The notes under the pieces were generated by a model. The model was given only the letters and a program-made list of their open reading frames with translations. It was not told the DNA's origin and did not search any database. The translations under genes and the position numbers were made by a program. This document shows positions 23,988 through 34,580 of a stretch of DNA of 64,000 nt, piece by piece (positions within the stretch are counted from its first letter, which is position 1; each line of letters starts with the position of its first letter). The stretch comes from Xanthomonas arboricola (lineage in GTDB: Bacteria > Pseudomonadota > Gammaproteobacteria > Xanthomonadales > Xanthomonadaceae): the NCBI RefSeq assembly GCF_002940665.1, contig NZ_MIGY01000002.1, positions 62,001-126,000 of the forward strand. Direction: 5' to 3'.

Positions 23988-26900
23988 ATGAAATCTCATA
24001 GAACGAAAGTAATTCTTGCTTCTGCAGCCGCCGGTGCCGTTGGCCTGGGGTGCTTTATCTATGCGTTGATCGCCGCGCAGGGCCAGGGCGTTCTGGCCCA
24101 GGCGCCAATGAATAATCAAGTGCAGACGCCGCCCGCGTTCATCATGGCTGTTGACGATTCGGGGTCGATGACCTTTCAAACCCAGTTTCCAGGGCAGGAT
24201 GGCCAAGGCTGCTGGAGTACTGCGCAATATACGTTTTTCTCAAGCCCTGGGGTACTCAATACGGAAGATACAAGAAGCGTTGGATGTGGTTACAACCACG
24301 TGCTTCCTGGTGTCCGTATCGACGAGAATCGACTAGGTGTTCCTCCGTTGGATAGCCTGGGCTTCGCGCGCTCGGCTGCCTACAATCCAACATATTATGA
24401 TCCGACGGTCAAATACGAGCCATGGATCAATAATGACGGCACATCATTTCCTCAAGCCGATCCGATGAATACCCGTATTAATCCGCTGCAATCCGCAACC
24501 ATCGCGTTGGCATCGAATTACATGGGTGAGGATTTCAATAGTAGTTTTCGAATTCAGAACAGAATGGTGTTACCCCGAGGTACAAGTTACAGGCAGCGTT
24601 TCAGGGATAATAACAATAATCTCTATTTCGGAGCTGAGACAACGGCGACAACTGATGTCACTTGGAATGGTGGTTCGCAGACGCTGCTGATAAGGTTTTG
24701 GCCTGCAACCTTTTTCGTTCCTTACACGGGTAATAATGATGCTCGGCCAGTCCTTCCCGGCTCTGCCTCCGCGTATGACTCAGTGCCGCGTGAGCGTGTA
24801 CGAGATGTATGCGGAACGGGCTGTGATATGTGGAAGTACACGATCGGTACCACTAATACCGTTGCCTTGCAAAACTTCGCAAATTGGTTTTCTTTCTACG
24901 GTAATCGCAATAGGGCAATTATCGCGGGTATGACCAGGTCGTTGGCTGACGTCAATAATATGCGGGTAGGATTCTTTCGCATCAATCAGTACGCCAGCTA
25001 TGACGCCATTACGGACCGGTTGCCGATGCGAAATATGGCAACGGCAAGCGAGAAAACCGCGCTTTACAATTCGATCCTTGCATTGCCTGCAAGCGGCGGT
25101 ACGCCAAATCGCCAGGCAGTAAATGCTGCGGGAGTCCAATTCCAGCGTACAGACGGCGCCGCTCCGGTCCAGCTGGCTTGCCAGAAGAACGCCGTGATGC
25201 TTTTTACGGATGGTTATAGTAATCAGAATGGGCCGCAGGTCAGTAACGCAGCTGGCGATGGCGGAATGGGAGTTCCATTTAGCGACAGCTATGACAACAC
25301 CATGGGTGACATCGCTGCCAGATATTACAACAACATCGATGGCGGATCTCCCATTCGTCCTGACTTGGCCTCTGGGCTGGTGCCCGTTCCAAGTTCCTGC
25401 AACACCGCGAATGCCAACGTAAGATTGGACTGTCAGAAGAATCTGCACGTAAATTTTTACGGTATCACACTGGGTGCGCGGGGGAACTTATTTGACCCGG
25501 ATGTGGTGCGGGATGCTTATACCACTCCAGCGATTTACCAGAATTGGCCGCCGCGTGAAAATGACGAAAGAAGCACTGTTGATGACATCTGGCACGCTGC
25601 AACCAACACTCGCGGTCAGTACATCAACGCAAAAACTCCGGCTGAAATTACGGCTGCGATGCGGAGAGTTCTCTCTTCGGTGACATCCGGTTCGTCTCCT
25701 TCGGGGACGCTTGCACAGAGCGGTGCGCGCATCGGCGCTGGCTCGTTCTCAGTAGTGCCCAACTACGAAATCGCCAATGAGGGCACAGATTGGTTTGGCC
25801 GTCTTACCGGCTATACCGTTTCTATCAATCCAACGACTCGGGTCGCAGTGACCACCGCAGCATGGGAGGCAAGTTCACGAATGCCGTCTGCCGCGGCGCG
25901 CAATGTCTTGGTCAGCAAGGCAGGATCAGTTAGCGCCTTCAATGCGACTAATGTTTCTCTTGCGGATCTTTGCAACAAATCGACGTCGCTGTATCCAGGG
26001 ATGTCGCTGTGCGCTGAGTCGGACCTTTTCGCGCTGGGGGCGACCGCAGCTACCGCTACCGCGTACTTGCGTGGGGATGCGTCTGGGGAAGTCCGCAGCG
26101 GTGGTCGCTTGCGCGAACGAACCACTGTGCTTGGCGATATCGTCAATTCGACGCCTGTCATCAGCTCTCCATTGGACGACTATGGTTATCGTAGTCTGTC
26201 GGGAGTGCCGGGAAGCACTTACGGCGCTTACTTGGATTCAAAGAAAGCAAATAGAAATTATATGGTTTATGTTGGAGCCAACGATGGCATGTTGCATGGC
26301 TTCGATGGAGGAATGAATGCAAGCGGTGTGATGAATTCCAATGGGGGCACGGAGCGATTTGCTTACATTCCTTCAACGGCGATCGGTCATATGGGTAACT
26401 TGCTGCTTCCCTACGATCCACTTGATCAAAGCGATCAGGAATTTAATCATCGTTACTATGTTGATGGTCCGCTGACCGTATCGGATGCTTACTATGGTGG
26501 ATCCTGGAAGACAGCTCTTGTAGGGACTGCGGGTGCGGGTGGACGCAGCGTTTTTGCAATGGACGTTACGACGCCGACAAGTATTTCGACCAGCAGTCGC
26601 CTTTGGGAGATCAGCGATCTCGATAGCACACTCTCTGCGGCAGTTCGTAATAATATAGGCTATGTGCTTGGCAAGCCTGTTATCGTTCCAGTTGCTAACG
26701 CATCTGGCGTTGTGACATGGAAAGCGATTTTTGGAAATGGCTATAACAGCGCCAGTGGAAAGGCCGTTCTCTTTGTTGTTGATATCAAGGCAGGCGCACC
26801 CGCTATTACTATGATCGAAGCGACGGAGAGCGGTGGGGGGGTCGCCGGAAGCAACGGTCTTGGCAACATCGTTGTTGTTGATCGCTGGGGCGGTGCCAAC

Positions 26901-27734
26901 CAAGCTGATCGGGTTCGTGATGGATACGCGGACACTGTTTACGCAGCCGATCAAAAAGGGGCCGTTTGGAAGTTTGATCTTCGTGGCACGGTGACATCTG
27001 TTTCCGTGCCGCTTTTCACAAGCCGCACTTCAACCGAGAACGGCTCTACCTATCGTCAGCCGATTACCGGTGGACTCGTTGCTACTGCTGGTGATAACGG
27101 CGGTGTCATGCTTTTCTTTGGAACTGGAAGCTTCTCATTTGTAAATGATCCGTTTGATACTGCTATCCAGTCGTTGTATGGCGTCAATGACGTTTCCTCT
27201 GGAGCAATTACGAGTGCGTTGACGCGCACCAACCTGCAGGCTAATACAATCTCCAGTTCTGGCGGCACGCGGAGTCTGGTGTTGGGAGCGAGCCCAGCAG
27301 GGGGGCGTGGCTGGTATGTCGACTTGCCGGCCGGGGAGCGTATGGTCGGAAATCCGAGCGTCGCGTCGGGCATTGTTTTCATCCCGACCTATGTCCCCAA
27401 TCCGAACAGCGTGGGCTGTGCTGCTCAGGGGAGCAATTGGCTGTTTGGGCTGAACACTAAGACTGGTGGAGCCGCACTCGACGTGGCTCGCCGTAGCTCG
27501 CCGACAGGGTCGTCGTTCGCGTCGGGGACTGCAGCGACGTCGCTGACAACTCAGGGAACTACGCCGGTGAAGGATGTGGGTGTATCCGCCGTTCCACGAC
27601 TGACGCCGGCAGAGTCTGGTGGAGCGCTGCCGCCAGGTGGAAGTTCCTGCTGGATGGTGGTAAGCGTTGCCGGTGCCGAACCGATGTATGTTCCCTATCC
27701 ATGTGGGCGCCAATCCTGGAGGCAGGTGCAATGA
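23988..27734 (+). CDS. pilY1: Pilus tip adhesin PilY1
   Basis: Predicted 1248-residue secreted protein. An N-terminal hydrophobic export signal (about 8-35) is followed by a von Willebrand factor A-like start with the MIDAS motif DDSGSM (about 56-61) and a matching MLFTDGYS further on. The C-terminal half is a PilY1 beta-propeller (MVYVGANDGMLHGFDGG; YAADQKGAVWKFDL). A partial calcium-binding loop DRVRDGYAD is seen just before the latter. It needs the minor pilins for surface display. Base composition is lower in GC than the housekeeping genes, as often found in this variable locus. Confidence 0.92.
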   Translation: MKSHRTKVILASAAAGAVGLGCFIYALIAAQGQGVLAQAPMNNQVQTPPAFIMAVDDSGSMTFQTQFPGQDGQGCWSTAQYTFFSSPGVLNTEDTRSVGCGYNHVLPGVRIDENRLGVPPLDSLGFARSAAYNPTYYDPTVKYEPWINNDGTSFPQADPMNTRINPLQSATIALASNYMGEDFNSSFRIQNRMVLPRGTSYRQRFRDNNNNLYFGAETTATTDVTWNGGSQTLLIRFWPATFFVPYTGNNDARPVLPGSASAYDSVPRERVRDVCGTGCDMWKYTIGTTNTVALQNFANWFSFYGNRNRAIIAGMTRSLADVNNMRVGFFRINQYASYDAITDRLPMRNMATASEKTALYNSILALPASGGTPNRQAVNAAGVQFQRTDGAAPVQLACQKNAVMLFTDGYSNQNGPQVSNAAGDGGMGVPFSDSYDNTMGDIAARYYNNIDGGSPIRPDLASGLVPVPSSCNTANANVRLDCQKNLHVNFYGITLGARGNLFDPDVVRDAYTTPAIYQNWPPRENDERSTVDDIWHAATNTRGQYINAKTPAEITAAMRRVLSSVTSGSSPSGTLAQSGARIGAGSFSVVPNYEIANEGTDWFGRLTGYTVSINPTTRVAVTTAAWEASSRMPSAAARNVLVSKAGSVSAFNATNVSLADLCNKSTSLYPGMSLCAESDLFALGATAATATAYLRGDASGEVRSGGRLRERTTVLGDIVNSTPVISSPLDDYGYRSLSGVPGSTYGAYLDSKKANRNYMVYVGANDGMLHGFDGGMNASGVMNSNGGTERFAYIPSTAIGHMGNLLLPYDPLDQSDQEFNHRYYVDGPLTVSDAYYGGSWKTALVGTAGAGGRSVFAMDVTTPTSISTSSRLWEISDLDSTLSAAVRNNIGYVLGKPVIVPVANASGVVTWKAIFGNGYNSASGKAVLFVVDIKAGAPAITMIEATESGGGVAGSNGLGNIVVVDRWGGANQADRVRDGYADTVYAADQKGAVWKFDLRGTVTSVSVPLFTSRTSTENGSTYRQPITGGLVATAGDNGGVMLFFGTGSFSFVNDPFDTAIQSLYGVNDVSSGAITSALTRTNLQANTISSSGGTRSLVLGASPAGGRGWYVDLPAGERMVGNPSVASGIVFIPTYVPNPNSVGCAAQGSNWLFGLNTKTGGAALDVARRSSPTGSSFASGTAATSLTTQGTTPVKDVGVSAVPRLTPAESGGALPPGGSSCWMVVSVAGAEPMYVPYPCGRQSWRQVQ

Positions 27735-28174
27735 GATATTTGGTCAGAGTATCGAGTGCATGCAATGGGTTTGCTCCACGGTTGGCTTCGCGAGGCTTCA
27801 CCCTGATCGAGCTGATGATTGTTGTTGCTGTCGTGGCGATTTTGGCTGCGATCGCCTATCCCAGCTACTCGGAATACGTGCGCAAGTCTCGCCGTGCACA
27901 GGCCAAGGCAGATCTTGTCGAGTATGCGCAGTTGGCTGAGCGGTATCACACGGTGCAGAACACCTATGTAGACTTTACGCTGCCCAAGAATTTTTCGCCG
28001 CGGGAGGGTGGGACCAGTGCATATAACCTTTCATCGCAACAGGTGACTCAGTCCACCTTTGTGATCACTGCGACCCCCACCAACATCCAGTCAGCTGACA
28101 AGTGCGGCACTCTAAGTATCGACCAGGCCAGTCGCAAGACCAACTCTAGGGGAGCCTTGTCGGACTGTTGGTGA
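27731..28174 (+). CDS. pilE: Type IV pilin PilE-like minor pilin
   Basis: Predicted 147-residue prepilin with the processing site SRG-FTLIELMIVVAVVAILA and PSYSEYVRKSRRAQA, characteristic of PilE-type minor pilins. Two Cys near the C-terminus (DKCGTLS and SDCW) can form the D-loop disulphide. The ATG at 27731 overlaps the pilY1 stop by 4 bp. It is last in the operon; tRNA-Asn follows 66 bp later. Confidence 0.9.
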   Translation: MRYLVRVSSACNGFAPRLASRGFTLIELMIVVAVVAILAAIAYPSYSEYVRKSRRAQAKADLVEYAQLAERYHTVQNTYVDFTLPKNFSPREGGTSAYNLSSQQVTQSTFVITATPTNIQSADKCGTLSIDQASRKTNSRGALSDCW

Positions 28175-28203
28175 GGGCGTGCTTTTGGGGATGATGATGG
28201 CTG

Positions 28204-28231
28204 TTGCAATGCCCCAAAATCTTGCTACAAT
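28204..28231 (+). promoter_or_regulatory. Promoter of tRNA-Asn
   Basis: TTGCAA (28204-28209) and TACAAT (28226-28231) are spaced by 16 bp and end 9 bp before the mature tRNA 5' end. Confidence 0.75.
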
Positions 28232-28240
28232 GCCGACCCC

Positions 28241-28317
28241 GCCCGAATAGCTCAGCCGGTTAGAGCACTTGACTGTTAATCAGGGGGTCGTTGGTTCGAG
28301 TCCAACTTCGGGCGCCA
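28241..28317 (+). tRNA. tRNA-Asn (anticodon GTT)
   Basis: The acceptor stem GCCCGAA pairs with TTCGGGC. The D-arm AGCTCAGCCGGTTAGAGC, anticodon loop CTGTTAA, T-arm GGTTCGAGTCC and an encoded CCA end complete a 77-nt tRNA. It has its own promoter and a strong terminator. Confidence 0.97.
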
Positions 28318-28324
28318 AGATGTT

Positions 28325-28359
28325 GAAGAGGCCGCGACTAGTCGCGGCCTCTTCGTTTT
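28325..28359 (+). terminator. Terminator after tRNA-Asn
   Basis: A perfect self-complementary 30-bp sequence (28325-28354) followed by G and four Ts. It also lies before the end of the opposing orphan pilin gene, so it may act on both transcripts. Confidence 0.88.
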
Positions 28360-28368
28360 GGCCGTAGC

Positions 28369-28911
28369 TCACCGTGCGGGGCATGTGGTTGGTTGCCTGT
28401 AGCGAACAGACCGCGTTCGCCCTGAGTTGTTGACAATGACATCTGCCAGACGCTGCGCACGCGTGCAGAGGCTGATCGTGATGTTGGTGCCGCTGTTGCG
28501 GCCGTTCGGAAGAAATCGGACAAGCGATCGGCCGGTCGTTCCAGTGATACTGATGTTGTCGCTCGCAGCGTACTGCTCAACCTGCAGGACCGAGTCCGTA
28601 TCTGCAGGCTGGCCAGTGCGCAGCGGATCCTTAAAAAGGATCCAACCCTGGCTCCAGTCCCTTCCAGATCGACAATTTGCCCCATCACCAGACGGGCAGA
28701 TGCTGACCGGCAAGCGATGCGTGACAGCCAGGCTTCTGGCCATCGCCAGATGTGCGGTGAGTAAGTGAACCCTTGCCTGTGCTCGCTGCCACTCGATCAA
28801 AGCGTTGAAGCTGGGCAGGCCGATGGCTGCCACGATCCCGATGATCGCCATCACGATCACTAGCTGTAGTGCCGTGTACCCTTTTTCGCACGAACGAGTC
28901 ACTGCTTTCAC
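28369..28911 (-). CDS. Orphan FimT/GspH-like pilin with Gln in place of Glu5
   Basis: Predicted 180-residue pilin-like protein. The leader MKAVTRSCEKG is followed by YTALQLVIVMAIIGIVAAIG, so position +1 is Tyr and position +5 is Gln (CAG codon) instead of the nearly invariant Glu. The rest (ALIEWQRAQARVHLLTAHLAMARSLAV; SICPSGDGANC; GRSLVRFLPNG) is FimT/GspH-like with Cys residues. The start is a GTG at 28911. It stands alone, convergent with tRNA-Asn and divergent from uvrB. It may be a non-standard minor pilin or a decaying one. Confidence 0.85.
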   Translation of the reverse strand: MKAVTRSCEKGYTALQLVIVMAIIGIVAAIGLPSFNALIEWQRAQARVHLLTAHLAMARSLAVTHRLPVSICPSGDGANCRSGRDWSQGWILFKDPLRTGQPADTDSVLQVEQYAASDNISITGTTGRSLVRFLPNGRNSGTNITISLCTRAQRLADVIVNNSGRTRSVRYRQPTTCPAR

Positions 28912-29051
28912 CGTCCTGCTCCCTGGCTCGGAACAAGCAGTCTCTACGGCGTCTATGGCTCAGGTAAGGTCGGCTCTCACGTGATGACGGGTCAGACTTT
29001 TACCGAAGGTGGCCTCCGCCGTTCGTGCAGTCCTCCCCCGAGACCCGCTCC

Positions 29052-31070
<2,019 letters not shown>

Positions 31071-31073
<3 letters not shown>

Positions 31074-31098
31074 GGCATAGGGCATAGGGCATAGGGCA
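31071..31098. repeat. Heptamer microsatellite (TAGGGCA)4 overlapping the uvrB stop
   Basis: Four exact tandem copies of TAGGGCA. The first copy supplies the uvrB stop codon TAG (31071-31073). Copy-number change would not alter the protein. A comparable heptamer array lies at the end of the lacI-type gene. Confidence 0.9.
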
Positions 31099-31133
31099 GA
31101 GCGACAGCGCGAAAGTTCGAGCGCAGGGAGGGC

Positions 31134-31162
31134 TTGTGGTGATCCAAACCCTGCGCTAGAAT
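31134..31162 (+). promoter_or_regulatory. Promoter of tRNA-Val
   Basis: TTGTGG (31134-31139) and TAGAAT (31157-31162) with a 17-bp spacer, starting 36 bp after the heptamer repeats. Confidence 0.6.
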
Positions 31163-31198
31163 GCGCGCCCTGCACAGCGCAATGCTGACGCAGGAAAC

Positions 31199-31273
31199 GG
31201 GCGGTTAGCTCAGCGGTAGAGCACTACCTTGACATGGTAGGGGTCACAGGTTCGAACCCTGTACCGCCCACCA
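31199..31273 (+). tRNA. tRNA-Val (anticodon GAC)
   Basis: The acceptor stem GGGCGGT pairs with ACCGCCC. D-arm AGCTCAGCGGTAGAGC, anticodon loop TTGACAT, T-arm GGTTCGAACCC and an encoded CCA give a 75-nt tRNA. It marks the left edge of the accessory T4SS region; no duplicated 3' end (att-like repeat) was found at the right edge. Confidence 0.97.
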
Positions 31274-31800
31274 CTCTAAGTCCAGGCGGCACGGCGACTT
31301 GAGTGGCTTCAACATCGGCAGGCACTGCTGCCACGGATCCCTAAGTGACATGCGCACCAGCTCTTGAAGCTTCCGCGCGTTGCTTGTTTGGTTTCGACGA
31401 TCGATCACTTGCCTCTATGCATCGCCCAGGCGTGCTGGACGAATTGCGTGCAATGGTCCGGCGTCGCTGCGGCGGAGCGGTGTCCTGGCAAGCCGGGCGG
31501 CATGGGCGGTCCCTGCGTGCGAGATCCCTGATGTCAAGCCGCGGCGTATGCACGGCGTGCCATTTCGTCGCGGCGCTGGTCGCTGCATCTACGAAGCGGC
31601 AGGCAGGCTATTTACTGCCAGGCGCGCGCGTGGCTCTGGAAGCACATCAAGCGCCAACGGAATTGCACCGGCGCTGATCCATCCCGATCCTCGCCTGGCT
31701 CGAATGTGCGCGCGGTTGTGCCGGCTTCGCCGAAACCGCTTTCTCCATCACACGTCTTGCTTTAGCATCGCCTCCGCGCTGACGAAAAGGAAGGCTGGCG
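31274..31800. other. 527 bp without a recognisable gene between tRNA-Val and the T4SS locus
   Basis: The + strand is open at 31345-31677 and 31380-31970, but the predicted peptides show no family features, no convincing start and unlikely composition. The stretch may be a decayed gene left next to the tRNA. Nothing else (repeat, terminator, RNA) was recognised. Confidence 0.4.
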
Positions 31801-32043
31801 ATGGACGAGTATCAGCACACCGTGCTGACCAGGGGCGGGTACCGTGTCGTGGCAATCACCCGGGAAGACACCTATGCGCCCGACGCCGTGGTGGCCTATG
31901 CCGTCGTGACAGATGCCGGAACTCGGATCACGCCGGATCTTTCCCTGGATCAAGCCAGAGTCTGGATTGACTCGCTCGTCGAGAGCGAGAGTGGTGGACG
32001 CAAGTCGGATCTGGTCGATCACAAGCCCGTCGTCCGTCGCTAA
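31801..32043 (+). CDS. Small conserved-looking hypothetical protein upstream of virD4
   Basis: Predicted 80-residue protein, no signal peptide, rich in Asp/Val, with TRGGYRVVAITRED and LDQARVWIDSLVESE. A strong AAGGAAGG Shine-Dalgarno (31787-31794) precedes the ATG. It lies 35 bp before virD4 in the same direction and could be its operon partner. I do not recognise the family, so no function is assigned. Confidence 0.6.
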   Translation: MDEYQHTVLTRGGYRVVAITREDTYAPDAVVAYAVVTDAGTRITPDLSLDQARVWIDSLVESESGGRKSDLVDHKPVVRR

Positions 32044-32078
32044 GTGCCGTTGAGAAGTAAGCCAAGGAGTAGGGGCGC

Positions 32079-33752
32079 GTGTCCAAAGCCAAAATAATTG
32101 CAATCGCCACCGTGGTGACATTGCTCGTTGGATATTTCCTGTCCGGATATCTGACGCTTCTGTTGTTGCGGCTCGATACCGGGCTGTACGCGTGGGACAC
32201 CTATTATCGCTACGTCAAGGCGCTGGGCCTGCCGGAGGTGGTGCCTTACGCAACCAAGATCAAGATGTCCGGCATTCTCGGCTTTGGCCTGCCCGCGATC
32301 GTCTGGGCCATCACGGTCGTGCTTCTGGTCAAGCCAAAGGCGCGGGCGCTGCATGGCGATGCGCGCTTTGCCGGAGCTGCAGACCTTTCCAAGCACGGTT
32401 TGTTCAAACCGAGCGGCAACGGCATTGTCGTGGGCAAGTTCAACGGCAAACTCGTGCGGCTGAGCGGGCAGCAGTTCGTGATCCTCGCCGCGCCGACGCG
32501 CTCCGGCAAGGGCGTAGGCGTGGTCATTCCCAACCTGCTTGAGTATCAGGAATCGGTAGTGGTTCTGGACATCAAGCAGGAGAACTTCGACCTCACCAGT
32601 GGCTGGCGCGCCAGTCAGGGGCATGAGGTGTTCCTTTTCAATCCCTTCGCCGAGGACCGTCGTACGCATCGCTGGAATCCGCTGACCTACGTGTCCAGCG
32701 ATCCAGCTTTCCGTGTGTCGGATCTGATGAGCATCGCCGCGATGCTGTATCCGGACGGGTCGGACGACCAGAAGTTCTGGGTCAGTCAGGCGCGTAATGC
32801 CTTCATGGCGTTCGCCCTGTATCTGTTCGAAAACCAGGACGAAGAGCTGTCGCTCGGCTTTCCGGGCGGGGCAGGGGCTCCCACGCTTGGCGGCATCTAC
32901 CGCCTGTCGTCCGGGGACGGCACAGACCTCAAGAAGTACCTCAAGTCGCTGTCCGAGCGCAGATTCCTCAGCGGCAATGCGCGCTCGGCATTCGCCAATA
33001 TGCTGTCCCAGGCCGATGAGACCTTTGCGTCCATCATGGGTACCCTGAAAGAACCACTCAACGCATGGATCAACCCGGTCCTGGATGCGGCAACCAGCGC
33101 GGACGATTTCCTGCTCACCGATCTGCGCAAGAAGAAGATGACGATCTACATCGGCATCCAGCCCAACAAGCTGGCCGAAAGTCGGCTCATCATCAACCTG
33201 CTCTTCAGCCAGATCATCAACCTCAACACCCGCGAGCTGCCGAAGTCCAATCCGGAGCTGAAGTTCCAATGCCTGCTGTTGATGGACGAATTCACTTCGA
33301 TCGGCAAAGTCGACATCATCGCCACTGCAGTCGCCTACATGGCGGGCTACAACCTTCGTCTGCTTCCCATCATCCAGAGCATGGCGCAGCTGGATGCGAC
33401 CTACGGCAAGGATCTGTCGCGCACGATCATCACCAACCATGCGTTACAGATCCTGTACGCGCCGCGCGAGCAACAGGACGCAAACGACTACTCCGAGATG
33501 TTGGGCTACACCACCATCAAGAAGAAGAACGTTACCCGCGGCAGGGAAACCACCCGAAGTGTCTCCGAGGAGCGGCGTGCACTGATGCTTCCACAGGAGC
33601 TCAAGGCAATGGGCAATGAGAAAGAAGTCTTCCTGTACGAGGGCATCCCGCACCCGGTGCAATGCGACAAGATCCGCTACTACGAAGATCGCTATTTCAC
33701 CGCGCGTTTGTTGCCCAAGACCGACGTGAAAACGCTGTCTATCAGATTGTGA
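32079..33752 (+). CDS. virD4: Type IV secretion coupling protein VirD4
   Basis: Predicted 557-residue inner-membrane ATPase that recruits T4SS substrates. Two N-terminal membrane segments (about 5-30 and 62-85) are followed by a RecA-like core with Walker A APTRSGKGVGVVIPN (about 137-145) and Walker B LLLMDEFTSIG (about 400). In X-T4SSs this protein binds the C-terminal XVIPCD signal of effectors. The start is GTG 32079; SD AAGGAG at 32063-32068. Codon use is GC-rich like the chromosome, in contrast to virB7-virB6 that follow. Confidence 0.93.
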   Translation: MSKAKIIAIATVVTLLVGYFLSGYLTLLLLRLDTGLYAWDTYYRYVKALGLPEVVPYATKIKMSGILGFGLPAIVWAITVVLLVKPKARALHGDARFAGAADLSKHGLFKPSGNGIVVGKFNGKLVRLSGQQFVILAAPTRSGKGVGVVIPNLLEYQESVVVLDIKQENFDLTSGWRASQGHEVFLFNPFAEDRRTHRWNPLTYVSSDPAFRVSDLMSIAAMLYPDGSDDQKFWVSQARNAFMAFALYLFENQDEELSLGFPGGAGAPTLGGIYRLSSGDGTDLKKYLKSLSERRFLSGNARSAFANMLSQADETFASIMGTLKEPLNAWINPVLDAATSADDFLLTDLRKKKMTIYIGIQPNKLAESRLIINLLFSQIINLNTRELPKSNPELKFQCLLLMDEFTSIGKVDIIATAVAYMAGYNLRLLPIIQSMAQLDATYGKDLSRTIITNHALQILYAPREQQDANDYSEMLGYTTIKKKNVTRGRETTRSVSEERRALMLPQELKAMGNEKEVFLYEGIPHPVQCDKIRYYEDRYFTARLLPKTDVKTLSIRL

Positions 33753-34090
33753 CCGTCGTCTCATAATTGCTGCGAGGGTGCGCCGGTAATTCTTGACTCA
33801 TGTGTGCGTTAAGGGCAAGGTGACCCAGAACTCGCGCATTGTTGATTTTTTGTTAAGGGGCGGCGCCGGACGGGGTCGTACAGGAGTAAGGCTATGGATG
33901 GTTCTTCGGCGTATTCAGTTTTATCGATTGCGTGCATGCGTGGTGGTGACCTGCCTATGTGTGCTGGGTCGGCCAGGCATGCCCGCTCAAGCGAGTCATC
34001 AAAGACAGATTCCCTCCGCCGCCCCAGGGTGAGCGGAGCTGTTGTGCTGTCCGTCTTAAGCCCGAAATCTCATGAGTTGGAGAAGTCAGA
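33753..34090 (+). promoter_or_regulatory. Likely promoter and long 5' leader of the virB operon
   Basis: This 338-bp gap has no credible gene. Several GGA triplets occur in the presumed leader (33868, 33883, 33896, 34035 and in the Shine-Dalgarno at 34079). In X. citri the equivalent long virB7 leader is, to my knowledge, a target of the RNA-binding repressor CsrA, which recognises GGA. The match is by position and motif only; structure and promoter were not determined. Confidence 0.45.
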
Positions 34091-34504
34091 GTGAATCCGA
34101 TGTATGTGTCTAAGCTGTCGCTGGTCTTGGTGGTCGCTGCGTTGGTCAGTGCCTGCGCGACCAAGCCCGCTCCCGATTTTGGTGGGCGTTGGAAGCCGGT
34201 TAACCGCTTTGCCGAAACTCCCATGGAGTTGCCTTTGCATGCTTCTTACGTTTACCAAGCCACTCCGATGGATGGAACGTTGAAAACCATGCTGGAGCGC
34301 TGGGTTAAAGATTCCAATATGACGCTCGCTTACAATATAACCTCTGATTACACTTTGTATTCTGCTGTCTCCAAAATTGATACTGTTAGTATCAAACAAG
34401 CAGTCGAGGAACTCAGTGCGGTTTATGCTGCGCAAGGCGTATACGTGTCTGTCGTTGGAAATCAAATTGTCGTTCAACCCGCTACGCCTCAAGCGGCAGG
34501 CTAG
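34091..34504 (+). CDS. virB7: T4SS lipoprotein VirB7 with C-terminal N0-like domain
   Basis: Predicted 137-residue outer-membrane lipoprotein. The signal peptide ends in the lipobox LVSAC (Cys near residue 20). Next comes the VirB9-binding peptide (FGGRWKPVNRF), then a globular domain (about 55-130, MDGTLKTMLERW; YTLYSAVSKI; SAVYAAQGVYVSVVG) resembling the secretin N0 fold. This extra domain distinguishes Xanthomonas-type VirB7 from the roughly 50-residue Agrobacterium protein. GTG 34091 fits the SD GGAGAAG; ATG 34100 is an alternative. First gene of virB7-virB11. Confidence 0.92.
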   Translation: MNPMYVSKLSLVLVVAALVSACATKPAPDFGGRWKPVNRFAETPMELPLHASYVYQATPMDGTLKTMLERWVKDSNMTLAYNITSDYTLYSAVSKIDTVSIKQAVEELSAVYAAQGVYVSVVGNQIVVQPATPQAAG

Positions 34505-34580
34505 ATTGATATGGGTCTATGAGCTGCGCATTTCCTGTGCAGATTTGACATTGTGAAATCAAGGTATAAGCGGATTAATC

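Noticed and set aside
31345..31970. Possible genes of 110 and 196 codons after tRNA-Val
   Set aside because: No SD, no recognisable domain, and overlap with the better supported 80-residue gene. Treated as non-coding or decayed.
33793..34094. Small frames in the virB7 leader
   Set aside because: No SD and no protein-like features; the region fits an untranslated leader better.
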